From assembly GCA_025463125.1 (NCBI GenBank), contig JAOAPX010000041.1, positions 1 through 64,000 on the forward strand: a stretch of 64,000 nucleotides of DNA, read 5' to 3'. Below, piece by piece: positions 10,398 to 19,805 of the stretch. The position numbers and the translations under genes are program-made. Position 1 is the first letter of the stretch. Every line of letters begins with the position of its first letter. The stretch is from Acidobacteriota bacterium. GTDB lineage: Bacteria > Acidobacteriota > Blastocatellia > Pyrinomonadales > Pyrinomonadaceae. Under the pieces are notes generated by a model, which had not been told where the DNA came from, searched no databases, and saw only the letters and a list, made by a program, of their open reading frames with translations.

Positions 10398-11099
10398 TTA
10401 AACTTTGAGAAACGCGGGCAAAAAATCAGAAATCGCGTTTAAATTCTCGTGTATTTTTCTAAATTCGACAAAGCTGAGAATCGTTACATGCTCGCGAATT
10501 TCGAGAAATTCCTGGTTAAGCGATTTTATCGCGCGATTCGTGTCGCGCTCGCTCGCTAAAACTAAAAATGGTTTCGACCGGTGAATATCGTAAGCCCGTT
10601 TTAATTTCGCAAAAGCGGAATCGAGATTTCCTTTACTTTGTACTTCAAAAACATGAGAAATACGCGGGCTTTTCGCGTTTTCGCGCCAGATTACATCGTA
10701 AAATTCGAACTCGGTGACGGCGTAAAAACCTAAAACTTCGCCGACCTCGACAATCATCCGCTGAATATCCTGGTGAGTTAAAGGATCGACGTTCGCCCGC
10801 GTCATCGAAAAACCGTTGGTTTCGGCTTCGACGGCGTTTCTGCCTTTTTCAGTGATTTGCCAGATTCCGCGCCGGCGCTGTATATAATTTTCTTCTTCGA
10901 GAACCTTGCCGGCTTTTTGCACGGCGGCGCGCCACCTTTTATTATCACCGTTTTTTATTTCAAATATTTCCGCGTCCGATAAAGAAGGGAAGTATTGAAT
11001 TAATCGTAAATACAAAAAACGAACGCTGTCAGTTCCGCCGACATCTTTCAGTTCGTGTAAAATCGGCGTTTCTAGGTTGGAAGTAAAAGGCAGCGGCAT
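10398..11099 (-). CDS. Winged-helix + PD-(D/E)XK-like nuclease candidate (Mrr N-terminal-like)
   Basis: N-terminal wHTH (RWRAAVQKAGKVLEEENYIQRRRGIWQITEKGRNAVE); C-terminal FYDVIWRENAK...HVFEVQSKG resembling D..ExQ nuclease core. Confidence 0.5.
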   Translation of the reverse strand: MPLPFTSNLETPILHELKDVGGTDSVRFLYLRLIQYFPSLSDAEIFEIKNGDNKRWRAAVQKAGKVLEEENYIQRRRGIWQITEKGRNAVEAETNGFSMTRANVDPLTHQDIQRMIVEVGEVLGFYAVTEFEFYDVIWRENAKSPRISHVFEVQSKGNLDSAFAKLKRAYDIHRSKPFLVLASERDTNRAIKSLNQEFLEIREHVTILSFVEFRKIHENLNAISDFLPAFLKV

Positions 11100-11137
11100 T
11101 TATAAAGCTAATTTAAATTAATATTGAATTTACAGAA

Positions 11138-11176
11138 TCAAAAAATCAAAAATCAAAAATCAAAAATCAAAAAATC
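11138..11176. repeat. 7-bp tandem repeat (tcaaaaa)n across the stop codon of the downstream-annotated acyltransferase
   Basis: aatcaaaaaatcaaaaatcaaaaatcaaaaatcaaaaaatc; stop codon 11167-11169 is inside the array. Confidence 0.85.
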
Positions 11177-11844
11177 TTTTCGTAATCGGAAAGCTCGTTT
11201 TGCAAAATATCGGATTTCAGGCGGTCAAGATTAACGGTTAAAAAATCAGACAATTTATTTGAAAGCTGCTGCGGCTTGACGTATTTTTCAGCAGGCTTTA
11301 TCTCGGCTTTATTTATTTTAACAAAAATATCGGGTTTGTACGCGCCGAGAAATTCATAACGAATCGCCAAAGAAATTACCGAGCAATTTTGCAAATGTAA
11401 AACGATTCTCGCCAGTCCGTTGTAAAATCGCAAAGGTCTCGAATCGTTCGGCAGAATTTCGCCTTGAGGGAAAATCCAGAGCGCCGAGCCGGAATTTTCC
11501 TTTAATAATTTTGTTGCGTATTTAAGACTGTTCAAAGCCTCGCGCGGATTTTCTCTGACAACGGAAAAAGCACCCAATCTGCGAAAAAACCGCAGTTTTT
11601 TCAAATGCTTTTCTTCCATCATGATGAAACTGTCCAAGCCCGCGAGGCGGGAAAGCTCGAATGCTACTAATCCGTCCCACCATCCCGAATGATTCGCGTA
11701 AAGCACGAAAGGATGGGAAGAATTTTTATTTCTTAAAAATTGAAGACCGGAAATTTGCAAGGAATTAAACCGTCTTTTGAGCAGATTGCGGTTGTAAACG
11801 GCAAAAACCTTTTCAAACCAAGCGCTTTTATTTGCTTCCAACAT
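11167..11844 (-). CDS. Lysophospholipid acyltransferase family (PlsC-like)
   Basis: FVLYANHSGWWDGLVAF; WIFPQGEILPND. Confidence 0.85.
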   Translation of the reverse strand: MLEANKSAWFEKVFAVYNRNLLKRRFNSLQISGLQFLRNKNSSHPFVLYANHSGWWDGLVAFELSRLAGLDSFIMMEEKHLKKLRFFRRLGAFSVVRENPREALNSLKYATKLLKENSGSALWIFPQGEILPNDSRPLRFYNGLARIVLHLQNCSVISLAIRYEFLGAYKPDIFVKINKAEIKPAEKYVKPQQLSNKLSDFLTVNLDRLKSDILQNELSDYEKIF

Positions 11845-12973
11845 ATTGTCGCCCGACGCGGCGGTTTATTCCGCAGGTTATTTCATAGGAAATCGTATCG
11901 AGAATTTGCGCCAAATCTTCCGCATAAATTTTTTGCTGATCCTGTTTACCGATGACAGTTACTTTGTCGTTGATTTTAACGTTTGGAATATGCGTTACGT
12001 CAATGATCGTCCAGTCCATCGAAACTCTCCCGACGACCGGGGCGAGAACGCCTTTAACAATTACCTGCCCGCGATTGGAAAGCCCGCGCCTGTAGCCGTC
12101 TTCGTAACCGATCGGAATGGTGGCGATAATCGAATCTTTTTGCGTTTTAAATGTCCGGCTGTATCCGAGCGTCTCGCCTTTCGGTACCTTCTTTAAATGT
12201 GATATTCGAGTGTGAACCGACATGACGGGTTTTAATTCGGGCTTTTCGATTTCTTTCGGCAAAACGTCGCCGCCGAGCCCGTATAAAACTCCGCCTAACC
12301 GCACCATATTTCCCACCGCGTTTTCGTGCGCGATCGCTCCCGGAGAATTGGCGAGATCTTTATAAACCGGATCGAACCCGTATTTGCTCAATGTATTTAC
12401 AGCTTCGTAAAAGCGCCGAATCTGTTTGTCTGTGAATTCGTTTTCCGATAAATTATCCGCAACCGCGAAATGAGTCATCACGCCTTCGATTCGTAAATTG
12501 GCGAGTTTTTTTAAATGCGCGGCGAATTTTTCGACTTCATCAAAACGAACGCCGAGCCTGCCCATTCCCGTATCTATCTTTAAATGCACGGCGGCGGAAA
12601 TTCCGCGTTTTAAGGCTGTCGAATTGAAATCTTCGGCTTGCTCTACGCGGAAAATAACGGGAGTGATGTTGTTTTCGAGAAGCAGGGAAGCCTGATCGCG
12701 CCAGAATCCGCCGAGACAAAGAATAGGTCTTTCAATTCCGGCTTCTCGCAGCTCGATTCCTTCCTCGGGAAGCGCGACGCCAAACCAATCCGCGCCTTCA
12801 TATTCTAAGCGTTTGGCGCATTCCACAGCGCCGTGACCGTAAGCGTCGGCTTTGACGACAGCCATATATTCGCATTTATCGCCGACGAATTGTTTGACCG
12901 AATGAAAATTAAAAGCCAGGTTGTTTAGGTTTATCTCAGCTAAAGTCGGGCGTTGAAATTGTGGATCGGACAT
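11828..12973 (-). CDS. alr: Alanine racemase
   Basis: EINLNNLAFNFHSVKQF..YMAVVKADAYGHGAVE; LKIDTGMGRLGVR; GYEDGYRRGLSNRG. Confidence 0.95.
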   Translation of the reverse strand: MSDPQFQRPTLAEINLNNLAFNFHSVKQFVGDKCEYMAVVKADAYGHGAVECAKRLEYEGADWFGVALPEEGIELREAGIERPILCLGGFWRDQASLLLENNITPVIFRVEQAEDFNSTALKRGISAAVHLKIDTGMGRLGVRFDEVEKFAAHLKKLANLRIEGVMTHFAVADNLSENEFTDKQIRRFYEAVNTLSKYGFDPVYKDLANSPGAIAHENAVGNMVRLGGVLYGLGGDVLPKEIEKPELKPVMSVHTRISHLKKVPKGETLGYSRTFKTQKDSIIATIPIGYEDGYRRGLSNRGQVIVKGVLAPVVGRVSMDWTIIDVTHIPNVKINDKVTVIGKQDQQKIYAEDLAQILDTISYEITCGINRRVGRQYVGSK

Positions 12974-13047
12974 TTATAAAAAGTTAAAGTGATACTTTTT
13001 TAGAGCTGTAAGTGTTGATATGTGTTAAGTTGCGTTTCCTTAAATAA

Positions 13048-13085
13048 TTCACTTTAAGTGTCGGCAAAGCGACACTTAAAGTGAA
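13048..13085. repeat. Intergenic palindrome: 16-bp perfect stem, 6-nt loop
   Basis: ttcactttaagtgtcg / gcaaag / cgacacttaaagtgaa between alr and the acyl-CoA carboxylase gene. Confidence 0.9.
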
Positions 13086-13087
13086 AA

Positions 13088-14656
13088 CTAAAGTGGAATA
13101 TTGCCGTGTTTTTTTGGCGGATTGCTGTCTCGCTTGTTTTGGAGAAGCGAAAGCGCCCGAATTAATTTCGGTCTGGTTTGTGACGGCTCAATTACTTCGT
13201 CAATAAACCCCCGCTCGGCGGCAACGTACGGATTAGCGAATTTCTCCTGCAATTCCGCTACCTTCGAATTTCTCAACTCTTCAGGATTTTCGGCGGAAGT
13301 TATCTCTTTGCGATATAAAACCCCGACCGCGCCTTCCGCGCCCATAACGGCGATTTCAGCCGAAGGATACGCGAAGTTTATATCCGTTCGAATATGTTTT
13401 GAAGCCATCACGCAGTAAGCGCCGCCGTAAGCTTTTCGGGTAATGACGGTTATTTTCGGCACGGTCGCCTCCGCAAAAGCGTAAAGCAATTTCGCGCCGT
13501 GGCGAATAATGCCTAAATGCTCCTGGTTTACGCCGGGAAGAAATCCGGGAACGTCTTCAAATGTAATCAAAGGAATATTGAAGCAATCACAGAAACGCAC
13601 GAATCGCGCGGCTTTAATCGAAGCGTCGATGTCGAGAACGCCCGCTAAAAATGCCGGTTGGTTGGCGACGATTCCGACGGAAAAACCGCCGAGCCGCGCA
13701 AATCCGATAACGATGTTCTGCGCGTAATGCTCCTGCACTTCAAAAAAGTAATTATCGTCAACGACATTGTGAATAATATCTCTAATGTCGTACGGCTGAC
13801 TGGAAGATTCCGGCACGATGGAATTCAGTTTCTCGTCGGTTCTATTCGATAAATCCGCGGTAGGAACAAACGGCGGGTTTTCCATATTGTTCGAAGGCAT
13901 AAATGAAAGCAGCTCGCGCGTGATGCGAAGCGCGTGTTCGTCGCTGTCAGCGGCAAAATGCGCGACGCCGGATTTCGCATTGTGCGTCATTGCTCCGCCG
14001 AGCTCTTCTTTGGTCACTTCTTCGTGCGTAACGGTTTTTATCACATCCGGTCCGGTGATAAACATATAAGAAGTATCTTTGACCATGACGTTGAAATCCG
14101 TGATCGCGGGCGAATAAACCGCGCCTCCGGCGCAGGGACCTAAAATACAGCTGATCTGCGGAACTACGCCGCTGGCGAGCGTGTTTCGAAGAAAAATATC
14201 GGCGTAGCCGCCGAGACTTACGACGCCTTCCTGGATTCTCGCGCCGCCCGAATCATTTAAACCGATAACGGGCGAACCTGTTTTCATCGCCAAATCCATT
14301 ATTTTTACGATTTTCTGCGCGTGCGTTTCGCTTAAAGACCCGCCGAAAACCGTGAAATCCTGTGCGAAAACAAACACTTCGCGACCATCGACGAGCCCGT
14401 GACCGGTGATAACGCCGTCGCCCGGATATTTCTGCTTTTCCAAACCGAAATCGTTTGAACGATGCACGACGAATTTATCGAATTCCTCGAACGATCCCTC
14501 GTCGAGAAAAAATTCAATTCGTTCGCGGGCGGTCAGTTTTCCGGATTCTTTTTGCTTTTCGAGCCGCGCGCGTCCTCCGCCTGCTTCTGCGAGACGGTTT
14601 TTTTCTTTTAATTTTTCAAGTCTTTCAATCGATTGTTTTTCTGTTTGCGGTTGCAT
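13088..14656 (-). CDS. Acyl-CoA (propionyl/methylmalonyl-type) carboxylase carboxyltransferase beta subunit
   Basis: [61 protein letters not shown]. Confidence 0.95.
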   Translation of the reverse strand: MQPQTEKQSIERLEKLKEKNRLAEAGGGRARLEKQKESGKLTARERIEFFLDEGSFEEFDKFVVHRSNDFGLEKQKYPGDGVITGHGLVDGREVFVFAQDFTVFGGSLSETHAQKIVKIMDLAMKTGSPVIGLNDSGGARIQEGVVSLGGYADIFLRNTLASGVVPQISCILGPCAGGAVYSPAITDFNVMVKDTSYMFITGPDVIKTVTHEEVTKEELGGAMTHNAKSGVAHFAADSDEHALRITRELLSFMPSNNMENPPFVPTADLSNRTDEKLNSIVPESSSQPYDIRDIIHNVVDDNYFFEVQEHYAQNIVIGFARLGGFSVGIVANQPAFLAGVLDIDASIKAARFVRFCDCFNIPLITFEDVPGFLPGVNQEHLGIIRHGAKLLYAFAEATVPKITVITRKAYGGAYCVMASKHIRTDINFAYPSAEIAVMGAEGAVGVLYRKEITSAENPEELRNSKVAELQEKFANPYVAAERGFIDEVIEPSQTRPKLIRALSLLQNKRDSNPPKKHGNIPL

Positions 14657-14696
14657 AAAGATGTAGTTTAACGACTTTGGTTATTTTTGCAAAATC

Positions 14697-15314
14697 TTAT
14701 AAAAGCGAAATCTCTTTCTCGATCTCTGGAAAAAGTCGCTGCCTGATGGTTCTCAGAAGATTTTCCATTTGTCTTATTTCCTGATTTATATTTTCCAGAT
14801 CGCGCGACATATCGTTTAGAAGAGTAGTTATCTCAAACTTTTCTTTAAGCAGGGCTTGCCTGCGTATGTCCCTGATCTGTTCGGCATTTGTCGTTCCGCG
14901 GGTCGAAACATAGCGGTCGATGCTTTCGGGCAGCGAATCGTCGTTGATTCTGGCTAATTGCAGTCTGAATGTAGTTTGTTTTTCGGAAAGTTCTAATTTT
15001 AATTTTTGCAGGTTGACGAGGCGTTGTTCCGAACGGTTTAAGACTTCAAAAGCCATCAGGAGACGCTGCTGCTTTTCGGTAAGCATCAAGCCTTGATTTG
15101 TAGAAAAAGTGTCGAAAAAAGTGTTTAGTTTTTGAGTTAAAGCTTCGACCGATTTTGTGATTCTGGATAAATCTTTTGAAATGTTTTCTATCGGCAATCC
15201 GTCCGGTAACGCCTGTCCGGGTTGATTCGGCGGCTGACGGTAAACCGTCTGCGCTGAAGCAAAATTTAGAGAAAGAAATATTATAAATGTCAGGAAAGTG
15301 ATCTTGCGTTTCAT
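14697..15314 (-). CDS. Secreted coiled-coil protein of unknown function
   Basis: Likely start at MKRKITFLTFIIFLSLNFASAQ (signal peptide), preceded by gagac SD-like sequence; Gln/Leu-rich helical remainder. The ORF track start at 15407 is probably too far upstream. Confidence 0.65.
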   Translation of the reverse strand: MKRKITFLTFIIFLSLNFASAQTVYRQPPNQPGQALPDGLPIENISKDLSRITKSVEALTQKLNTFFDTFSTNQGLMLTEKQQRLLMAFEVLNRSEQRLVNLQKLKLELSEKQTTFRLQLARINDDSLPESIDRYVSTRGTTNAEQIRDIRRQALLKEKFEITTLLNDMSRDLENINQEIRQMENLLRTIRQRLFPEIEKEISLL

Positions 15315-15489
15315 TTCTAAGTCTCCTTTTGAATATTTTAAATGATTAAACGGCTTACGAATAAAAGAGTGTGAGCACAAGTTTAGCTTAATTTGCGAGA
15401 TGCGCAAAAAAATACGGGCTGTTTATTTTCCAAACCAAACGCAGAAGTGCTAAAAATAATGTCAACTGTAAAAGACCATCGATAAAAGC

Positions 15490-16320
15490 ATGTTTCAAAA
15501 AATTACCAGTCGTGACAATCAGAAACTGAAAAACGCACGGAAAGTGCGTGACGGAAAAAATACTGATTTAATTTATATCGAAGGCGTCAGGCATTGCGAA
15601 GAGGCTTTGCGGTCTCCTCTTTCGATCAAAGACTGTTTCTTTTCCGAAGAATTGACGGGAAATGAGCGCGGCAGGGAATTAATTGAATTAATATCGAATA
15701 AAACTCGTAATATTTCAGAGCTTGAAGCTGCGCTTTTTCAAACGATCGCCGAAACGAAAACGTCACAGGGAATAATTTTATTAATCGAAAAGCCTCTGAC
15801 GACTGAAGAAGCCTTTAATCTGAAGCCGGAAAGCGTTTCCGTTAAAAATCAGATATTTATTTATCTTTCCGAGATAAATAATCCTTCGAATCTCGGCGCG
15901 ATTCTGCGAACCGCGGAAGCTGTCGGCGTAAAAGGCGTAATTATCTCTGAAAATTCAGCCGATGTTTTTTCGCCGAAATCAAGCCGCGCCGCGCTCGGCG
16001 CAAATTTGCGCGCACGGGTCTGGGAAAACGCAAAAATGGAAAGAGTTTTGCATTGGGCGAACGAGCGTAAACTTGTGACCACGGCTGCGGATATAAACTC
16101 TGAAAAAACTTACACGGAGATCGACTGGACTGTGCCGAGACTTTTGATATTCGGCTCAGAGGCTCACGGGTTAAGCGCGGAAATTCTAAACAAGATCGAA
16201 GAGCCGATTTATATTCCGATGGAAAACGATGTGGAAAGTTTAAATCTGGCGGTTTCGTGCGGAATCATTCTATTTGAAGCAAAGCGTCAAATCGACCGGC
16301 ATTTCAACCGCCGAATGTAA
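15490..16320 (+). CDS. TrmH/SpoU family RNA methyltransferase
   Basis: YLSEINNPSNLGAILRTAEAVGVKGVIIS; LLIFGSEAHGLS; IPMENDVESLNLAVSCGIILFEA. Confidence 0.92.
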   Translation: MFQKITSRDNQKLKNARKVRDGKNTDLIYIEGVRHCEEALRSPLSIKDCFFSEELTGNERGRELIELISNKTRNISELEAALFQTIAETKTSQGIILLIEKPLTTEEAFNLKPESVSVKNQIFIYLSEINNPSNLGAILRTAEAVGVKGVIISENSADVFSPKSSRAALGANLRARVWENAKMERVLHWANERKLVTTAADINSEKTYTEIDWTVPRLLIFGSEAHGLSAEILNKIEEPIYIPMENDVESLNLAVSCGIILFEAKRQIDRHFNRRM

Positions 16321-16365
16321 ATAAAAACCTCAAAACCAGAACAAAAAAAACTTAAAAACTTAAAA

Positions 16366-18069
16366 CTAGCGATTAGGCGTCACGCCGGAATTTGCGGTGT
16401 TTGCGGCAGACGTATTGCTGACGGCATTTTGCCCGTTGCCTTCGAGCATATCTTTTTCAAAAGCTTTTTGCGCAAACGGATCGTTGATAATTGCCAGAGA
16501 CATCGCGATTTCGTTTGCTAAAGTTTTGCTGTTGACTTCGTCGGTTTGTCCGAGACGATTTTTAGATTCGGTAAAAGCCTGTTTTGCCTCGGGGTACTGC
16601 GCCGTTAAAAGATACGCGCGCCCGAGCAGGTAAAAATCTATCGCGTCTTGCGGCGCGGCGGCATTTGCCGTGATAAATTGCTGCGGATTGCGGTCAACAT
16701 TGCGCCGGTTTTGTTCGAATGATGAAAAGGGAATGTCCGGCGTTTTCATTTCGGTAATTTGCGGAGCAGGCGCGGGCGGCGGCGTGAGTCCTACAAAATA
16801 ATGATAAGCACCGGCTCCGATTGCGCTTCCGATCAGCAATAAAAGAATCGCGCCGAGCGCTTTGCTGATTATTCCGCCGCCGTCTTTTTCGTCAATTCTA
16901 TATTCTTTAACATCGGTTTCGATTGTTGAATGACCGAATGTCGGCGCGTCCGGGTAGGTCTGAACGGGCTCGACGGGCTGAACGGGCTGAAGGCGGTCGA
17001 AATTTTCACTTGTGTGTTCACTTATCTTTTCACTTGTAAGTTCACTTGTGTTTTCGCTTATCTTTTCGCCTATCTTTTCGCTTATATGTCCGTTTGAAGG
17101 TACGGCATGCGCCGGTTCGACAAAGAAGTTTTCCGGCTGCGCGGAAAAGTTTTCCCCGGTGCTTGACGCCTCTTTCGGAAACATTAAATCCCGCGTCGGC
17201 AGTTCATCGGCTTCGTGCGAGCTGTTCGGAACGGTTAAAGTATTAGTTTCACGGGCGCGTGCGGTTGCGACCGTTGCTTCTTCAAAATCACCGAATCGCT
17301 GCGGCGCGCTAAAGTTATTGACGACTTCCGCCGAAACCTTGATTATTACGGCTGTCAGATTATCTTCGGCTCCGCGCTCGTAGCAAATGTTTTTCATCAA
17401 GCGGCAGACGTCTTGCGGGTCGGAAACCGAAAGCAGCAGATCGCGAATTTCATAGTCGTCGATATGCCTGGTGATGCCGTCGGAACATAATAAAAACGAC
17501 GTGTTCGGATCGAACATAATCGTTTTCATATCGACTTCAACGCCCGGTTCCGCGCCGAGCGCCCGGCTGATGACGTTTCGGCTCGGATGATGCGCTGCCT
17601 GTGTTGCGGTCATTCGCCCGGCGCGAACTTCTTCTTCGACGACCGAGTGATCCTGAGTTTCGCGAAACAGATTCCCGTTGGCGTCGAGGCGATAAAGCCG
17701 CGAATCGCCGACGTGCCCGATGGTCGCGATGTTGCCGGAAAGATGAAGCGCGACGATTGTCGTCGCCATCGTCGAAAGCTGCGGCAAATCGTGCGACATT
17801 TGAAAGATCGCCGCATTGGCTCTTTCAATGCCCATCTTCATCACATCTTCGGCGTCGCTGCCAGATTTCATATTCAAAAAAGCTTCACCGAGAATCTCGA
17901 CCGCCATCTGCGACGCGACGTCTCCGGCTTGAGCGCCGCCGACGCCGTCGGCAACTACAAAAAGACCCTGCTCTCCAAGTTCTAAAAAAGAATCTTCATT
18001 ATGCGGTCTTTTTTCGCTTAAACCTTTGTCACTGACCGATGCCGAAGCAATTTGAAAATTATTTTCCAT
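16366..18069 (-). CDS. PP2C family Ser/Thr protein phosphatase with C-terminal TM segment and extracytoplasmic tail
   Basis: ASVSDKGLSEKRPHNEDSFLELGEQGLFVVADGVGGAQAGD; LCSDGITRHI; TM GIISKALGAILLLLIGSAIGAGAYHYFVG. Confidence 0.93.
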   Translation of the reverse strand: MENNFQIASASVSDKGLSEKRPHNEDSFLELGEQGLFVVADGVGGAQAGDVASQMAVEILGEAFLNMKSGSDAEDVMKMGIERANAAIFQMSHDLPQLSTMATTIVALHLSGNIATIGHVGDSRLYRLDANGNLFRETQDHSVVEEEVRAGRMTATQAAHHPSRNVISRALGAEPGVEVDMKTIMFDPNTSFLLCSDGITRHIDDYEIRDLLLSVSDPQDVCRLMKNICYERGAEDNLTAVIIKVSAEVVNNFSAPQRFGDFEEATVATARARETNTLTVPNSSHEADELPTRDLMFPKEASSTGENFSAQPENFFVEPAHAVPSNGHISEKIGEKISENTSELTSEKISEHTSENFDRLQPVQPVEPVQTYPDAPTFGHSTIETDVKEYRIDEKDGGGIISKALGAILLLLIGSAIGAGAYHYFVGLTPPPAPAPQITEMKTPDIPFSSFEQNRRNVDRNPQQFITANAAAPQDAIDFYLLGRAYLLTAQYPEAKQAFTESKNRLGQTDEVNSKTLANEIAMSLAIINDPFAQKAFEKDMLEGNGQNAVSNTSAANTANSGVTPNR

Positions 18070-18112
18070 CCGTTTTCCCCAAGATATTATCGAAGATTAA
18101 AAAACTCTGATT

Positions 18113-19795
18113 TTAGTGTTGATTTGATTGGCGACTTAAAATATCCAATTGCCTGTCGATTGCGTTGCGATGCGAAAAAGCCAGAAGCATTCCGAGCATT
18201 ACGAAACTGGTAATTAAGCTGAAACCGCCGTGGCTGACAAATGGAAGCGTAATCCCGGTCATCGGCAGCGCCCGCGTGATGCCGCCGATATTGACCAGTG
18301 CCTGGAATCCGATAAAAGCGGCGAGCCCGACGGCGCAAAGTTTGCTGAACATATCCCGCGAATCGAGAGCCGTTCGAACGCCGGCGTTTACAAACACAAT
18401 CAGCGCAAAGGTTATCAATAAACCTCCGAAAAGTCCAAGTTCTTCGGCAAGCGCGGCAAAAATATAATCGGAATCGGCAACGGGAATTAATTCGGGAAAA
18501 CCCAAGCCCAAGCCGCGTCCGGTCGTCCCGCCGGATGCCAAACCGAACGTTGCCTGCGCGGGCTGAAACGCCAAGATATCAAACCACGCATCGACGTTGA
18601 TCGTTCTCTGCAAACCCGGATCTTCCGCGAGCATCTGCGGCAAGGCGGGATCCTGCTGAACCAGTTTTTTGTAATAATCGTCGTAATCTTCTTTCCACCA
18701 GGAAGTTTCCGGCGTCGGCGGATTAAAGCCGTCGAGCCACAGATGAAAACGCTGCTGGATGCGATCGGGCAAAACCGCTTTGACGGGCTTTGCAAGCGTC
18801 GGCAAAAGCGGAATGTTTTCCTGCGTTTTTTCCGGTAAAGCCCCGACGATTAAAACCCCAGCGAGCAAAAGCACGCTGCCGACAAGCACGATTCTTTGCG
18901 GAAGACGGCGCACGGCGATCAGGAAAAGCGTCGCGTAAACCGAGCTGAAAACCATCATCTGACCGAAATCTTTCAAAACGAAAAACGGGAAAAACGGCAG
19001 AACCGCCATAAAGATAAGCGGAACAACGTCTTTGGCGCGCGGAATTCCCCAGTAAGTGCGGGCGAGATTTTTATAAAGAATAGAAAGAATCGCCGCAAAT
19101 CCGATCAAAAACGGAATTTTTGAAGGCTCCCAGGGCGTCATATTGCCGAGAGATTTGCCCGCGCTCGATGTGACGGCGGCGATAAACAAAGGCACGAGCG
19201 TTAAAATAACAATCAAAAAGCCGTTGTTTTGCAGAAGCTCTAAAATCTTATCGCGCCGAATAAGAAAAAATGCCAGCAAAAAACCGAGAATTCCGAGAAG
19301 CGGATTTATCGTTTTGCCTGAAAGCAAAACGTCGGACGCGTCTTCGTTCGGCGGGCGAGGCGTTTCTTTCGAAAGATCGACCGGCGTCGGCGGCGTCGGC
19401 GGCAAACCCATCATCTGCTTTTTCTCGGCGGAATAATTCTCCTGTATGTAATGCATCTGGAGAGTTTTGATTTTTTCCTGCCTGGCTTCGGCTTTATCTT
19501 TTCGCGAAGTGTATTCCGGGTCGCTGAAAAGTCTGTATTGAACGGTCAGACCGATGGAAAAAAGCAAAACGGCTGAAGTGTAAAGCGTCCAGTTGCCCTG
19601 AAATCTTCCGAATCTTTTAAGAAAAATCGGCAGAACGGCTAAAATACACAGCAGAGCGATGTTTCTGCCAGCCGTCAGCCCGGAAGTTTCATAACCGCGA
19701 ATTAATGCGCCGTAATAAACTGAATAATGCGACACCGCCGTTAAAACGACGATCAAAACCAGTATGAAAAAATGGGATGAAGTGCGGTTTTTCAT
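18113..19795 (-). CDS. FtsW/RodA/SpoVE family glycan polymerase
   Basis: FIFAALAEELGLFGGLLITFALIVFVNAG; NIGGITRALPMTGITLPFVSHGGFSLI. Confidence 0.93.
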   Translation of the reverse strand: MKNRTSSHFFILVLIVVLTAVSHYSVYYGALIRGYETSGLTAGRNIALLCILAVLPIFLKRFGRFQGNWTLYTSAVLLFSIGLTVQYRLFSDPEYTSRKDKAEARQEKIKTLQMHYIQENYSAEKKQMMGLPPTPPTPVDLSKETPRPPNEDASDVLLSGKTINPLLGILGFLLAFFLIRRDKILELLQNNGFLIVILTLVPLFIAAVTSSAGKSLGNMTPWEPSKIPFLIGFAAILSILYKNLARTYWGIPRAKDVVPLIFMAVLPFFPFFVLKDFGQMMVFSSVYATLFLIAVRRLPQRIVLVGSVLLLAGVLIVGALPEKTQENIPLLPTLAKPVKAVLPDRIQQRFHLWLDGFNPPTPETSWWKEDYDDYYKKLVQQDPALPQMLAEDPGLQRTINVDAWFDILAFQPAQATFGLASGGTTGRGLGLGFPELIPVADSDYIFAALAEELGLFGGLLITFALIVFVNAGVRTALDSRDMFSKLCAVGLAAFIGFQALVNIGGITRALPMTGITLPFVSHGGFSLITSFVMLGMLLAFSHRNAIDRQLDILSRQSNQH

Positions 19796-19805
19796 TATTT
19801 TATAA

